From Defluviitoga tunisiensis (GTDB lineage: Bacteria; Thermotogota; Thermotogae; Petrotogales; Petrotogaceae): 64,000 bases of DNA. A program made the position numbers and the translations under genes. The notes under the pieces are model-generated. The model was given only the letters and a program-made list of their open reading frames with translations, had not been told where the DNA came from and searched no databases. Shown here one piece after another: positions 9,382 to 18,375 of this stretch; position 1 is the stretch's first letter; every line of letters starts with the position of its first letter. The stretch lies in contig NZ_LN824141.1 in the NCBI RefSeq assembly GCF_000953715.1, forward strand, positions 308,676 through 372,675, written 5' to 3'.

Positions 9382-10308
9382 ATGAAAGTAATATTAGATT
9401 GTGATCCCGGTCATGATGATGTTTTTGCAATTTTGTTAGCAGCTGCTTCCCAAGAAATCGAATTACTTGGAATAACGACTGTAATGGGAAATTCCTATCT
9501 TCAAAATACTTCAAAAAACGCAAGGGCAGTTCTTGATTTTTTTGGCATAGAAAAGCCTGTTTTTGCAGGTTGCTCAAAACCTCTTATACGTAATACTATA
9601 ATTGCAAGTCACATTCACGGACCAACAGGACTTGACGGTGCAAAACTTCCTCCACCCAGACACAGCATTGAAAAAATGCACGCCATAGATTATATTGCTC
9701 AATGTGCAAATAAATATAACAACCTTATCTTAGTCCCTACCGGTCCTCTCACTAATATTGCTCTTTTTATATTAAGATATCCATTTCTTACTGGCAAAAT
9801 ATCTTCCATAGTCTTAATGGGCGGAGGTATTTTTCATGGAAATATTACCCCTACAGCTGAATTTAATATTTTTGCAGACCCAGAAGCAGCAAAAATTGTT
9901 TTTAATTCAGATATTCCTATTGTTATGGCTCCTTTAGATTTAACTCATCAAGTTGTTGTCTCTTCTAAAGAAATTAATACAATCCGAAGACTAAGCGATA
10001 AATTCAATTTACTTGCTGATATGTTTGTCTACCTTCAAAATACATGTAAAGATGAAATTACAAGTACTGGAGGTATTGCACTTCATGATCCATGCCCAAT
10101 AATGTATCTCATTCATCCCGAAATTTTTGAAATAAATGAATATAAAGTGGATATTGAAATAAAAGGAGAACTAACTTATGGTCAAACTGTTGTGGATGTA
10201 TTAAATGTTACAAATAATAAGCCAAATGCAAAAGTACTAACCAAAGTAGATTCAGAGCTTTTTTTAAAAATTTTCTTTAATAAAATGAAAGTCTTAACAA
10301 GTTATTAG
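9382..10308 (+). CDS. inosine/uridine-preferring nucleoside hydrolase
   Basis: The enzyme hydrolyses ribonucleosides to base plus ribose. The calcium-binding signature DCDPGHDD sits at residues 6-13 and the catalytic-histidine motif LHDPCP near residue 235. The length, 308 residues, is usual for the IunH/RihA family, and no signal peptide is present, so it acts in the cytoplasm. GAAGG precedes ATG 9382. It lies 33 bases after the ADP-ribosylglycohydrolase-like gene and 94 before the BMP binding protein gene, which supports nucleoside uptake followed by cleavage. Whether it prefers purine or pyrimidine nucleosides cannot be told by eye. Confidence 0.92.
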   Translation: MKVILDCDPGHDDVFAILLAAASQEIELLGITTVMGNSYLQNTSKNARAVLDFFGIEKPVFAGCSKPLIRNTIIASHIHGPTGLDGAKLPPPRHSIEKMHAIDYIAQCANKYNNLILVPTGPLTNIALFILRYPFLTGKISSIVLMGGGIFHGNITPTAEFNIFADPEAAKIVFNSDIPIVMAPLDLTHQVVVSSKEINTIRRLSDKFNLLADMFVYLQNTCKDEITSTGGIALHDPCPIMYLIHPEIFEINEYKVDIEIKGELTYGQTVVDVLNVTNNKPNAKVLTKVDSELFLKIFFNKMKVLTSY

Positions 10309-10402
10309 ACAAGTGAATTTAAAAAATTGAGAATATAATTTTCTTGAAAGTTATATATTCCATACGGTTTCAATCATTATAATTAAATGAGGAGGTTAAG
10401 GT

Positions 10403-11398
10403 ATGAAAAAGTCTTTTTTTATTGTTTGCCTAGTTATTTTATTTTCCATGACAATCTTTTCAGCACCAAAAAAGGTAGCATACGTGATTAACGGTTCCTT
10501 AGGAGATCAGTCATTTTATGATTCAGGTTATGAAGGCATTAAAAAGTTGGAAAAAGATTATGATGTGGAAACAAAGCTTATGGAATGTAATTTTGATCCC
10601 TCTCTATATTACCCAAACTTAATGACTGCAGCAAGATGGGCGGATGTGGTTTTTGTTATTTCATATGGTTTTGAAGAAGAACTGAAGTCAATAGCAGAAA
10701 TGTTCCCAAACAAAATATTTGTAAACATTGACACTGTTGTCGAAGATGATAAAAAAATTATTTCAAACGTCGATTTTATAGAAGAAGAAGGTTCTTTTAT
10801 GGCAGGTGTAGTTGCAGGAATAGTTACTACTATGACTGAACTGCCTGGAATAAATCCTGAAAAACTAATTGGAGCAGTTGGTGGGGATGACGATATTGTA
10901 ATAAGATCTTTTGTTTATGGATATGATCAAGGTGCAAAATATGTAGATCCAGAAATTCAAGTAAAGACTATTTATGTAGGTACCTGGGATGACCCTGTTA
11001 AAGGAAAACAAGCAGCACTGCAACTCTACTCTCAAGGAGTAGATGTCATATTTCAAATTGCGAGTTTAACGGGAGCTGGAGTTATCCAAGCAGCTCAAGA
11101 AGTAGGAAAATATGCCATTGGTGTAGACTCAAACCAAAACTCACTAGCACCTGGCCATGTCATTACAAGTATGCTAAAAGAAGTAGGAAAATCAATAGAG
11201 TTTGTATTTAAGCAAATAATAGATGGAACTTATAAACCAGGCACACTATACAAACTAGGGTTAAAAGAAGAAGCAGTAGGATTAGCTATCGATGAATACA
11301 CCTACCAAATACTTCCAAATGAGACTGTTGAAAAGATATTAGGAATACAAAAAGATGTTATTGAAGGGAAAATTACTGTTAAAGAATATAGAGAATAG
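10403..11398 (+). CDS. BMP/PnrA-type nucleoside ABC transporter binding protein
   Basis: This is the extracytoplasmic substrate-binding protein of a nucleoside ABC importer. An N-terminal signal peptide of about 20 residues ends near FSA-PKK; there is no lipobox cysteine, as is common in Thermotogota. The mature part starts KKVAYVINGSLGDQSFYDSG, the characteristic opening of the Bmp/Med/PnrA family. AGGAGG precedes ATG 10403. Downstream come the ATPase and two permeases in the classic order. It is clearly related to, but not close to, the second binding protein at 16811-17890, so the two clusters may differ in specificity. Confidence 0.9.
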   Translation: MKKSFFIVCLVILFSMTIFSAPKKVAYVINGSLGDQSFYDSGYEGIKKLEKDYDVETKLMECNFDPSLYYPNLMTAARWADVVFVISYGFEEELKSIAEMFPNKIFVNIDTVVEDDKKIISNVDFIEEEGSFMAGVVAGIVTTMTELPGINPEKLIGAVGGDDDIVIRSFVYGYDQGAKYVDPEIQVKTIYVGTWDDPVKGKQAALQLYSQGVDVIFQIASLTGAGVIQAAQEVGKYAIGVDSNQNSLAPGHVITSMLKEVGKSIEFVFKQIIDGTYKPGTLYKLGLKEEAVGLAIDEYTYQILPNETVEKILGIQKDVIEGKITVKEYRE

Positions 11399-11420
11399 TT
11401 ATCCATAAAGGAGAGTTCAT

Positions 11421-12935
11421 ATGTCTTACATAGAAATGAAAAATATTTATAAGGTCTATCCCCCAGACGTTATTGCATTAGAAGAGGTGAATTTCTCCCT
11501 ACAAAAGGGAGAAATTCATTCTCTAATTGGAGAAAATGGTGCAGGAAAAAGTACCTTGATGAAAATATTATATGGATTAGTACATTCATCAAGTGGACAG
11601 ATATACATAAATGGAAATGAAGTAAAAATTAACAGTCCCAGCGATGCTATAAACTTTGGAATAGGCATGGTTCACCAAGAATTTATGTTGATTCCATCTT
11701 TCAAGGTATATGAAAACGTGATTTTAGGAATGGAAAGAACCAAAAAATTTGGAGTTATTAACAAAGAGGAAGCTATAAATGAATTAGAAGAATTAACTAA
11801 AAGATATGGATTTGATTTAGATTTAAACGCCGTTACTTCTGATCTTTCTGTAGCAGCTAGACAAAAAGTCGAAATTTTAAAATTACTCTATAGGAAAGTA
11901 GACATACTCATCTTTGATGAACCAACTGCAGTTTTAACACCTCAAGAAACTGAACAACTGTTTACAGAAATTAAAAGTATGAAGGAAATGGGAAAAACTA
12001 TTATTTTTATAAGTCATAAATTGGATGAAGTCTTAGAAATTTCCGATAGAATAACCATAATGCGAAGCGGAAGGATAGTATCTTCAATAGAAAATAAAAA
12101 TCTTACAAAAAGTAATCTTGCTAAAATGATGGTCGGAAAAGAAGTTATCTTATCTGTAACTAAAAAACCAATTGAACCTGGACAAATCATCTTAAAAACT
12201 GAAAATCTCACAGTGGATTTCAAGCAGTCTAAACACAAATTTTTGCAAGATATAAATATATATGTAAGGGCTGGAGAAATAGTTGGATTAGCAGGTATTG
12301 AGGGAAATGGACAACTTGAACTAGTTGAAGCTATCATTGGAGACACCCAAACACTTAAAGGTAAAATTTATATTGATAAAAACGACATCTCAAATAAAAG
12401 CATTACTGAAAGAAGGTCTTTAATTAGTTATATCCCATCAGACAGAAAAAAATTTGGATTGGCCTTGAATGCCAGTTTAGCCGAAAATCTAACTATGACA
12501 CATCATTTAGGTAACAACTTAAGTAAATTTAGATATTTCATAAATTGGAAAAAGGCAAAATTTTTTTCTAGTAATCTGCTTAAACAATATAACATTGTTG
12601 CTAGAGGAATAAATGATTTGCCTAAACATCTTTCTGGAGGTAACCAACAGAAAGTAATATTGGCTAGAGAGTTTAGTCTTGATGCTCCATTCTTACTCCT
12701 TGATCAACCTACAAGAGGTTTAGATGTTGGTTCTATAGAATATGTACATGATGTTATTTTGAAAATGAGGGACAAGGGAAAGGCTATATTATTAATTTCT
12801 GCTGATTTAGATGAGCTTTTATCCTTAAGTGACAGGATTTATGTGATAAGAAATGGAACAATTGTAGCAGAATTAAATCCAAATGTTCACAACAAAGAAG
12901 AAGTTGGAGAGTATATGTTAGGGGGGAAAGAATGA
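11421..12935 (+). CDS. nucleoside ABC transporter ATPase (two ABC domains)
   Basis: The 504-residue protein has two fused nucleotide-binding domains, like YufO/NupO and RbsA. The first has an intact Walker A (GENGAGKST), a variant signature (LSVAARQ) and Walker B ending in DEPTAVLTPQE. The second has a degenerate Walker A (GIEGNGQLEL) but an intact LSGGNQQK signature; its Walker B reads LLLDQPTRGLD, with Gln replacing the catalytic Glu, which is common in this family. GGAG precedes ATG 11421, 22 bases after the binding-protein gene. It overlaps the following permease gene by 4 bases. Confidence 0.92.
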   Translation: MSYIEMKNIYKVYPPDVIALEEVNFSLQKGEIHSLIGENGAGKSTLMKILYGLVHSSSGQIYINGNEVKINSPSDAINFGIGMVHQEFMLIPSFKVYENVILGMERTKKFGVINKEEAINELEELTKRYGFDLDLNAVTSDLSVAARQKVEILKLLYRKVDILIFDEPTAVLTPQETEQLFTEIKSMKEMGKTIIFISHKLDEVLEISDRITIMRSGRIVSSIENKNLTKSNLAKMMVGKEVILSVTKKPIEPGQIILKTENLTVDFKQSKHKFLQDINIYVRAGEIVGLAGIEGNGQLELVEAIIGDTQTLKGKIYIDKNDISNKSITERRSLISYIPSDRKKFGLALNASLAENLTMTHHLGNNLSKFRYFINWKKAKFFSSNLLKQYNIVARGINDLPKHLSGGNQQKVILAREFSLDAPFLLLDQPTRGLDVGSIEYVHDVILKMRDKGKAILLISADLDELLSLSDRIYVIRNGTIVAELNPNVHNKEEVGEYMLGGKE

Positions 12936-13987
12936 AAAGTTTAAATAAAATTCTTACTGGAATTATTGGAATAGTATTCTCTTTGTTAGTTGGGGCTTTG
13001 TTAATAAAAATACAAGGAAATTCTCCTATTATCGCTTACAAAGCTTTATACGATTACGGATTAGGTTCATGGTTTTCTATAACATCTACCTTAAATAATT
13101 CTACCCCTTTAATATTAACCGGTATAGCTGCAGCAATAGCGTTTAGTTCTAACGTAAATAACCTTGGACAGCCCGGACAATTAATAATTGGGGCTTTAAG
13201 TGCTGCTCTTTTGGGCTATTATCTACCCTTTCCAGGTTGGATAGGAATAACTACAATTATAATTCTTTCTGGAATAATAGGTGGTTTTTATGCTTCAATT
13301 GCAGGCGTATTTAAAAAGTTATATAAAATGGATGAAATGTTAACCACTTTAATGCTTAATTTTATTGCTGATTACTTAACTATATATTTAGCAACCTATC
13401 CTTTTCTAGATAAAAAATCATATGTTCCCGCTACAAAAATGATAAAAAAAGAATTTTTTCTTCCTTCTTTTAAGAATCTTAACTCAAGTTTTTTCATTGC
13501 AATTTTAATTGCTTTGATATCCTATTTTATCGTGAAATATTTAAAAAAAGGTTATGAATGGAGAATGATGGGATATAATCCTGATTTTTCGAGGATTGGG
13601 GGATGTGATAATGAACAAAATTTAATGTGGGTTATGTTCTATACGGGGTTTCTAAGTGGACTTGCAGGCGCATTACTTATACTAGGTGGGACACAGCACA
13701 GATTTATTAAAGGCATAGGTGCAAATTACGGTTGGGACGGAATAATGCTTTCTATAGTTGGAGCTAACGGAATATTTGAAACTTCTTTTTTCTCTTTATT
13801 TTTTGGCTTTCTAAAAGCTGGAGGCGTTGGAATGGAATTTGAAGTTTCAATACCTTCAGAATTCATTATGGTTCTGCAAGCAACCATCGTTTTACTAGTT
13901 GTTTCAACCAGAAGCCTTGTTTCTTTCTATGGCGACAAAATGAAAGCTTATTTTAAGACTCGAAAGGTTGTGAAAGCTCATGAATAA
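12932..13987 (+). CDS. nucleoside ABC transporter permease 1
   Basis: An inner-membrane permease of the BPD_transp_2 (YufP) type, 351 residues, with about nine or ten hydrophobic segments. It contains the region NNLGQPGQLIIGALSAALLG, characteristic of nucleoside and ribose permeases. ATG 12932 overlaps the stop of the ATPase gene (ATGA), and the end overlaps the next permease by 8 bases, so the cluster is translationally coupled. It is expected to pair with the permease encoded at 13980-14912 to form the heterodimeric channel. Confidence 0.9.
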   Translation: MKSLNKILTGIIGIVFSLLVGALLIKIQGNSPIIAYKALYDYGLGSWFSITSTLNNSTPLILTGIAAAIAFSSNVNNLGQPGQLIIGALSAALLGYYLPFPGWIGITTIIILSGIIGGFYASIAGVFKKLYKMDEMLTTLMLNFIADYLTIYLATYPFLDKKSYVPATKMIKKEFFLPSFKNLNSSFFIAILIALISYFIVKYLKKGYEWRMMGYNPDFSRIGGCDNEQNLMWVMFYTGFLSGLAGALLILGGTQHRFIKGIGANYGWDGIMLSIVGANGIFETSFFSLFFGFLKAGGVGMEFEVSIPSEFIMVLQATIVLLVVSTRSLVSFYGDKMKAYFKTRKVVKAHE

Positions 13988-14912
13988 TATCATAATTTCA
14001 TTAATACGGGACAGCTTTAGTAGCGCTACGCCTATTCTTCTTTCAGCTTTAGGAGGAACCTTTACTTTCTATGCAAATGTTTTTAATATTTCCATGGAAG
14101 GAATGATGTTAATAGGCGCTTTTTTCGGTGTTCTAGGAAGTTATTTATTTGAAAACTGGGTAATGGGTCTTCTATTTGCATTAATGTCTGGAATTTTAGC
14201 ATCACTAATATTTTCGTTTTTTGCACTCTTATTAAAAACAGACGAATTCTTAACAGGTATTGGTATGAATATGCTTGCTCTTGGAGGAACAACTTACCTT
14301 TTAAGAAACCTATTCAACGTCAAAGGTGCTTTCATATCCCCTCAAATTAAGTCTTTACCAACATGGAATATCCCAGGACTAAATAAAATACCTATTTTAT
14401 CAGATATACTGAATAATCACCCTTTCATAGTATATGTCGCAATTATTCTAGCATTTTTGATAGACTTTATAATTTTTCATACTAAATTTGGTCTTAGACT
14501 TAGAGCAACGGGAGAAGATCAAGAAACTTCTCGTTCTTTAGGAATTAATCCAAATAGAATAAAGTTTAGTTCTATCTTACTTTCTGGTATTTTTTCAGCT
14601 GCAGCAGGCACCTTTCTTTCGCTTGGATATGTTACTTTGTTTAGTGAAAATATGTCAAACGGTAGAGGTTGGATTTCATTAGCAATCATTGTTTTAGTCC
14701 GTGGACGACCTCTTGGGATACTACTTATGTCTTTAATATTTGGCTTTTTCGAAAGTGCAGCTTTCAGCTTACAAAACATAAATATTCCTTCTCAGATTAC
14801 AGCTATGGTCCCTTATATAGTTACTATAATTGCACTTTTTATTTATAGTGTTAACAAAGAAAAAATATTAAAACTAAAAAAGGAAGAAAATGAGAAAATA
14901 AAAGAGATTTAA
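13980..14912 (+). CDS. nucleoside ABC transporter permease 2
   Basis: The second permease (YufQ type) has 310 residues and roughly eight to nine membrane segments. It starts inside the end of permease 1 with an 8-base overlap. The family hallmark NVFNISMEGMMLIGAFFG is near residue 35, and LRATGEDQETSRSLGI is the cytoplasmic coupling loop. In permeases of this class the site corresponding to YVTLFSENMSNGRGWISLA is well conserved; here it is intact, though the following IVLVRGRPLG differs slightly from the more usual AAMGGNKP seen in the paralogue at 25669. It ends transporter cluster A, ahead of a small hairpin. Confidence 0.9.
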   Translation: MNNIIISLIRDSFSSATPILLSALGGTFTFYANVFNISMEGMMLIGAFFGVLGSYLFENWVMGLLFALMSGILASLIFSFFALLLKTDEFLTGIGMNMLALGGTTYLLRNLFNVKGAFISPQIKSLPTWNIPGLNKIPILSDILNNHPFIVYVAIILAFLIDFIIFHTKFGLRLRATGEDQETSRSLGINPNRIKFSSILLSGIFSAAAGTFLSLGYVTLFSENMSNGRGWISLAIIVLVRGRPLGILLMSLIFGFFESAAFSLQNINIPSQITAMVPYIVTIIALFIYSVNKEKILKLKKEENEKIKEI

Positions 14913-14969
14913 ATTTAAATACTTTTATTTGCCTTTAAATACAATTAATCTATTGTAATCAAATTTGTA

Positions 14970-14991
14970 AATATCGCCCTCAGGTGATATT
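14970..14991 (+). terminator. possible hairpin terminator of cluster A
   Basis: A short inverted repeat (AATATCGCC, loop CTCA, GGTGATATT) can form a 9-bp stem with one G-U pair. It lies 57 bases past the last permease. The following bases (ATTAAATTG) are only weakly T-rich, so termination efficiency is doubtful. Confidence 0.45.
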
Positions 14992-15009
14992 ATTAAATTG
15001 AATCTTTAA

Positions 15010-15021
15010 GAAAACGTTTGC
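15010..15021. promoter_or_regulatory. LacI-type operator candidate 1
   Basis: GAAAACGTTTGC is an imperfect palindrome centred on ACGT, the pattern bound by LacI/PurR/CcpA-type repressors. An identical 12-mer occurs at 15085-15096, a spacing of 75 bases, upstream of the LacI-type gene at 15123. This suggests autoregulation and perhaps repression by looping. Identity of the bound regulator is inferred from adjacency. Confidence 0.65.
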
Positions 15022-15084
15022 AAAATAGATTTAACAAAGAACTCAAAAAAGAGTAGATGAAAGGTATTTTGTGAAATTATTTGT

Positions 15085-15096
15085 GAAAACGTTTGC
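15085..15096. promoter_or_regulatory. LacI-type operator candidate 2
   Basis: This is an exact second copy of GAAAACGTTTGC, 27 bases before ATG 15123. It overlaps the more upstream TTG at 15093 that would extend the regulator, which argues that the real start is 15123. With site 1 it forms a two-operator arrangement. I did not see further exact copies in front of the two transporter clusters. Confidence 0.65.
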
Positions 15097-15122
15097 TTAA
15101 TAAAATTAACAAGGTGACTTAC

Positions 15123-16112
15123 ATGCCAGATAAGATTACAATCAAAGAGATTGCAAAAGAAGCAGGAGTGTCTATATCAACAGTTTCACGAGTTATTAAT
15201 GGCTCGTCTCCTGTTAAAAAAGAAACCAAGGAAAAAGTTTTAAATGCAATAAATAAATTAAATTATTATCCTGATGCTCTTGCAAGAAGTTTAAGGGTAG
15301 GATATACAGATACCATCGGAATAATAATACCAAATATTGCTAACCCTTTTTTTGCCACCTTAGTTAGAGGCGCAGAGGATTATCTTAGATCTAAAGGATA
15401 TTCCTTAATAATATGTAATTCTGATAATGCGGTTGATCAGGAAAAAAAATTGTTCAACATTCTTGCAGAAAAAAAAGTAGATGGAATACTATACTCCGGA
15501 ATTGGTGATCATCTTGAAAAATTCAACCATATCAATATCCCCATAGTCTTTATCGACAGGGTAATAAAAGATAATAGGTTTTCGTACGTCTGCTCTAATC
15601 ACTATAAAGGAATGGAAGATCTACTAAATTATCTATTTGAAACTAATCACAAAAGATATGTTTTTATTAGTGGAAAAAAAGAAATATTTAGTGCAGTGGA
15701 AAGATTAAGAGCTTTTGGGAATTTCGTGAAAAAAAATAAAATTGAGTACAAAATTCTAGAAGGGGAATATACATACGAATCCGGTTTAATTAATGGTAAA
15801 AAAATAAAGAAATTGCCTGACGTAGTTGTCTGTTCAAATGATCTAATTGCCTATGGAGTTATAGAAAGTTTCAAAGAAAGGAAGATAAAAGTTCCCCAAG
15901 ACGTAAGTGTAACAGGATATGATGACATCACATTTAGCAAAATGTTTTCTCCAGCACTAACAACTGTCAGACAACCTATATATGAGATGGGGAAAATCTC
16001 AGCAGAAATCATACACAGGCTATTGATAAAAAAAGATGATTATATACCTGTAAAATTATTTCAAAATCAAGTTATAGTAAGAGAAAGTACGAGAAATCCT
16101 AGAAATAAATGA
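15123..16112 (+). CDS. LacI-family transcriptional regulator of the nucleoside locus
   Basis: This DNA-binding repressor has an N-terminal helix-turn-helix (TIKEIAKEAGVSISTVSRVI, about residues 6-25) and hinge helix YYPDALARSLR. A periplasmic-binding-protein-like effector domain of about 270 residues follows. AAGGTGA precedes ATG 15123; the longer TTG-started version would put coding sequence over operator 2. It sits between nucleoside clusters A and B, so a purine, nucleoside or ribose effector is likely but unproven. The effector domain has a CSN-DLIAYGVIE segment and VTGYDDITFSKMFSPALTTVRQP, typical of LacI/PurR members. Confidence 0.88.
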   Translation: MPDKITIKEIAKEAGVSISTVSRVINGSSPVKKETKEKVLNAINKLNYYPDALARSLRVGYTDTIGIIIPNIANPFFATLVRGAEDYLRSKGYSLIICNSDNAVDQEKKLFNILAEKKVDGILYSGIGDHLEKFNHINIPIVFIDRVIKDNRFSYVCSNHYKGMEDLLNYLFETNHKRYVFISGKKEIFSAVERLRAFGNFVKKNKIEYKILEGEYTYESGLINGKKIKKLPDVVVCSNDLIAYGVIESFKERKIKVPQDVSVTGYDDITFSKMFSPALTTVRQPIYEMGKISAEIIHRLLIKKDDYIPVKLFQNQVIVRESTRNPRNK

Positions 16113-16810
16113 TTCTCAAATATCCGTTTTTAAAGAAATTTAGTGTAACTTTTAATCGTTTCTGAATTGCAAAGTTTTAAAGAATTATTAAAGGAAACTG
16201 AAAATAAACAAGCGACAAATTACAACAAAAATTAACTAGGTTTTTATGAAAATTTTAAGGTATATTTTGGTCATAAAGTATAATCTCCCATGCTTTCGAG
16301 AAATGATAATTAGATATATAAAAAGATTTGCTAAAGGTCAATATAATTGAATAAGTAAAAAATAAGGTAACGAAGATAACTCATAGGAAATTAAAAACAC
16401 CCTTTGAAAATTAAAAGAATTAAAATTGAAAACTGGTGGTCATTCAAGTCTCCAAATAAAGTATAAGAAATTATGAATAATTCAGTTATTAAATAACTTT
16501 TGGTTGTAAAGAGCGAACTCATTTTTAAGACAAATTTCAAATAGAACAAAAAAGTTGCTCAGATTTAATACATGTCTTCGTATTTTGTACAGGCTTTAGA
16601 TACATAATCTTAAACGAATTAGAAATAAAATTGCAAGAAAAGAGTAATGATAAAATTGTTGATTTTTGTAATAATTTAATGAAATTTTGGTGCCAAACGA
16701 ATAATATCTTAGGATTTTTAATGCAACCGAGAGAATGTTATAAAAAATGTTTAATTGTAGGTTTTATAATTTCTAAGGTGCCTATTTTTACATATATAAG
16801 GAGGTAAAAA
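16113..16810 (+). other. gene-free stretch before the second BMP gene
   Basis: About 700 bases of very AT-rich DNA with stops in all frames. I see no full gene, no tRNA and no clear transposase relic. The only recognisable element is the palindromic leader at its right end (16764-16813). The length and the broken short frames suggest decayed coding sequence. Confidence 0.5.
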
Positions 16811-16813
16811 ATG
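16764..16813 (+). promoter_or_regulatory. shared palindromic leader motif (copy 1)
   Basis: The block GTTTTATAATTTCTAAGGTG followed by AAGGAGGTAA lies immediately before ATG 16811. The core TTATAATTTCTAA (16764-16776) is a near copy of a 13-base palindrome found at the same distance from the start codon before 19793 and 45231, and in a decayed copy at 22694-22706. It is likely an operator or a processing/regulatory leader; the factor is unknown. Confidence 0.5.
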
Positions 16814-17890
16814 AAAAAAAGAATTTTAAAGGTAGCAACGCTATTGATGTTGGTATTTTTGTTAAGCATCACAGCGAGTGCAAAATTAAGAATAGCACTC
16901 CTGCTTAACGGCAATTTAGGAGATATGTCTTTCTTTGATTCTGCTGCAGCTGGAATGAAAACTATAGAGAAAGAACTGGGAGCAACAATCAAGATTATAG
17001 AAGCAGGCCCTGATCCTAGTAATTGGGAACCTGCTTTGGCTGATTTGTCAGAAATGGGGTGGGATCTTATTATCGTTGGAACACCGACTATGGCGGAATT
17101 CGTGGAAAACATAGCCCCTCTATATCCCAAACAAAAATATATTTTCTTTGATGGTTCTGTAGATTATAGCAAGGGTGGACTGGATAATGTTTACTCAATT
17201 CAATACAAACAAAATGAAGGTTCATTTTTAGCAGGAGCATTAGCAGCGATGGTAACTTCCTCCAATCTTTCCTTTGCCAATCCTGAAAAATATATAGGTT
17301 TTTTAGGCGGGATGGATTACCCAATAATTAATGATTTTCTTATAGGTTATATCCAAGGAGCAAAATATATAGATCCTGACATTAAAGTTTCTATATCATA
17401 TGTTGGTAATTTTGTAGATGCAGCTAAAGGTAAAGAGTTATCTCTCGCTCAGTATAATCAAGGTGTAGATGTAAGTTTTAATGTGGCAGGAGGGGCTGGC
17501 TTAGGACAAATCGAAGCAGCTTATGAAGTCAAGAAATACGTTATAGGTGTTGACTCAGACCAAGCTTTATTATTTGAAAAACACTCACCTGAAAAAACCG
17601 AACATATCTTAACTTCAATGCTAAAAAGGGTAGATAATTCATTAGTTCATGCAGTGAAGCGTTACGTAGAAGGAACACTCGAATTTGGTAAGATGGAAGC
17701 TTTGGGCTTAAAAGAGGGGGCTGTGGGATTAGCTGACAACAAATACTACAGACAGATAGTTCCTGAAGAAATGAGAAAAAAAATAGAAGAATTAAGTGAC
17801 AAAATTGTAAATGATGAGATTATTGTTAACACAGCTTTTGGGATGAGTCAAGAAGAATTAGAGCAAATCCGTAGTTCTGTAAGAAAATAA
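16811..17890 (+). CDS. BMP/PnrA-type ABC transporter binding protein (cluster B)
   Basis: A second nucleoside-type binding protein, 359 residues. It has a signal peptide of about 24 residues ending near TASA-KLRIALLLNGNLGDMSFFDS, the family opening. There is no lipobox. AAGGAGG precedes ATG 16811. The matching ATPase and permeases (23083-26610) lie 5.2 kb away, separated by mobile-element debris and a PHP-domain gene, so the original operon was probably split. Moderately similar to the protein at 10403-11398. Its leader shares a palindromic motif with two other exported-protein genes. Confidence 0.9.
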   Translation: MKKRILKVATLLMLVFLLSITASAKLRIALLLNGNLGDMSFFDSAAAGMKTIEKELGATIKIIEAGPDPSNWEPALADLSEMGWDLIIVGTPTMAEFVENIAPLYPKQKYIFFDGSVDYSKGGLDNVYSIQYKQNEGSFLAGALAAMVTSSNLSFANPEKYIGFLGGMDYPIINDFLIGYIQGAKYIDPDIKVSISYVGNFVDAAKGKELSLAQYNQGVDVSFNVAGGAGLGQIEAAYEVKKYVIGVDSDQALLFEKHSPEKTEHILTSMLKRVDNSLVHAVKRYVEGTLEFGKMEALGLKEGAVGLADNKYYRQIVPEEMRKKIEELSDKIVNDEIIVNTAFGMSQEELEQIRSSVRK

Positions 17891-17924
17891 AACGGTAATA
17901 ATTACTCTTATGATTTCCTTCTAT

Positions 17925-18050
17925 CGGAGAACTCAACAACGGGCAATCTCCAAGTTGTGAAATCCGTTGGGTTCTTGATAATGGAGACTACTGGCTAAAG
18001 ACTAGGGTCTCCGTTGTTACATAAAATCTGAAGTAAGCAGCTAGCATCAC
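17925..18050 (+). ncRNA. candidate structured RNA, possibly an orphan IS200/IS605 right end / omega-RNA scaffold
   Basis: This stretch is clearly richer in GC than its surroundings and folds well by eye. GAACTCAAC...GTTGGGTTC (17937-17973 region) forms one stem. GGAGAC-TA-CTGG, loop CTAAAGA, CTAG-G-GTCTCC (about 17981-18012) forms a second strong hairpin. It is followed by ATCTGAAGTAAGCAGC, which resembles the ATGAAGCAGGAAGC-like tail seen at right ends of many tnpB elements (from memory). No tnpB gene is beside it, so it would be an orphan remnant. Strand and exact ends are uncertain, and the identification is tentative. Confidence 0.4.
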
Positions 18051-18375
18051 ACAGTCCTATAAATAAGATACAAAGATGACTTCGAGCAGATAAGTTCGCT
18101 AAGTGAACCATCCTCTCCTTCACTAAAAAAATTTGACAGACAAATGGAATGAAAGTTAGTATGCTTAAGGCACTTTAGAAAAGAAGTAACTAAAAAAGAA
18201 AAAGTATCAAAATAAATGGTTAGAATCAAAAAAGTTCTTTGAAAATTACAAAAAAGATGAAGAAAAAGTAAAAGTTAAAAGAAGAAGATAATTTTGACAG
18301 AAAAACAGGAATAAATACGATACAGTTAATGAATAACTATCTATTAAAAAGAAATAAATTAAGTGAGATTATCAA

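Noticed and set aside
11421-12935. Gln in the second Walker B as a disabling mutation
   Set aside because: The change is normal for the second domain of this ATPase family, and the paralogue at 23083 shows a comparable change.
15093-15122. TTG 15093 as start of the LacI-type regulator
   Set aside because: It overlaps the second operator copy and has no ribosome binding site, whereas ATG 15123 has AAGGTGA upstream.
17925-18050. Possible tRNA or group II intron end
   Set aside because: No cloverleaf, no TTCGAAT-type arm and no intron boundary motifs; the two-hairpin pattern fits a mobile-element end better.
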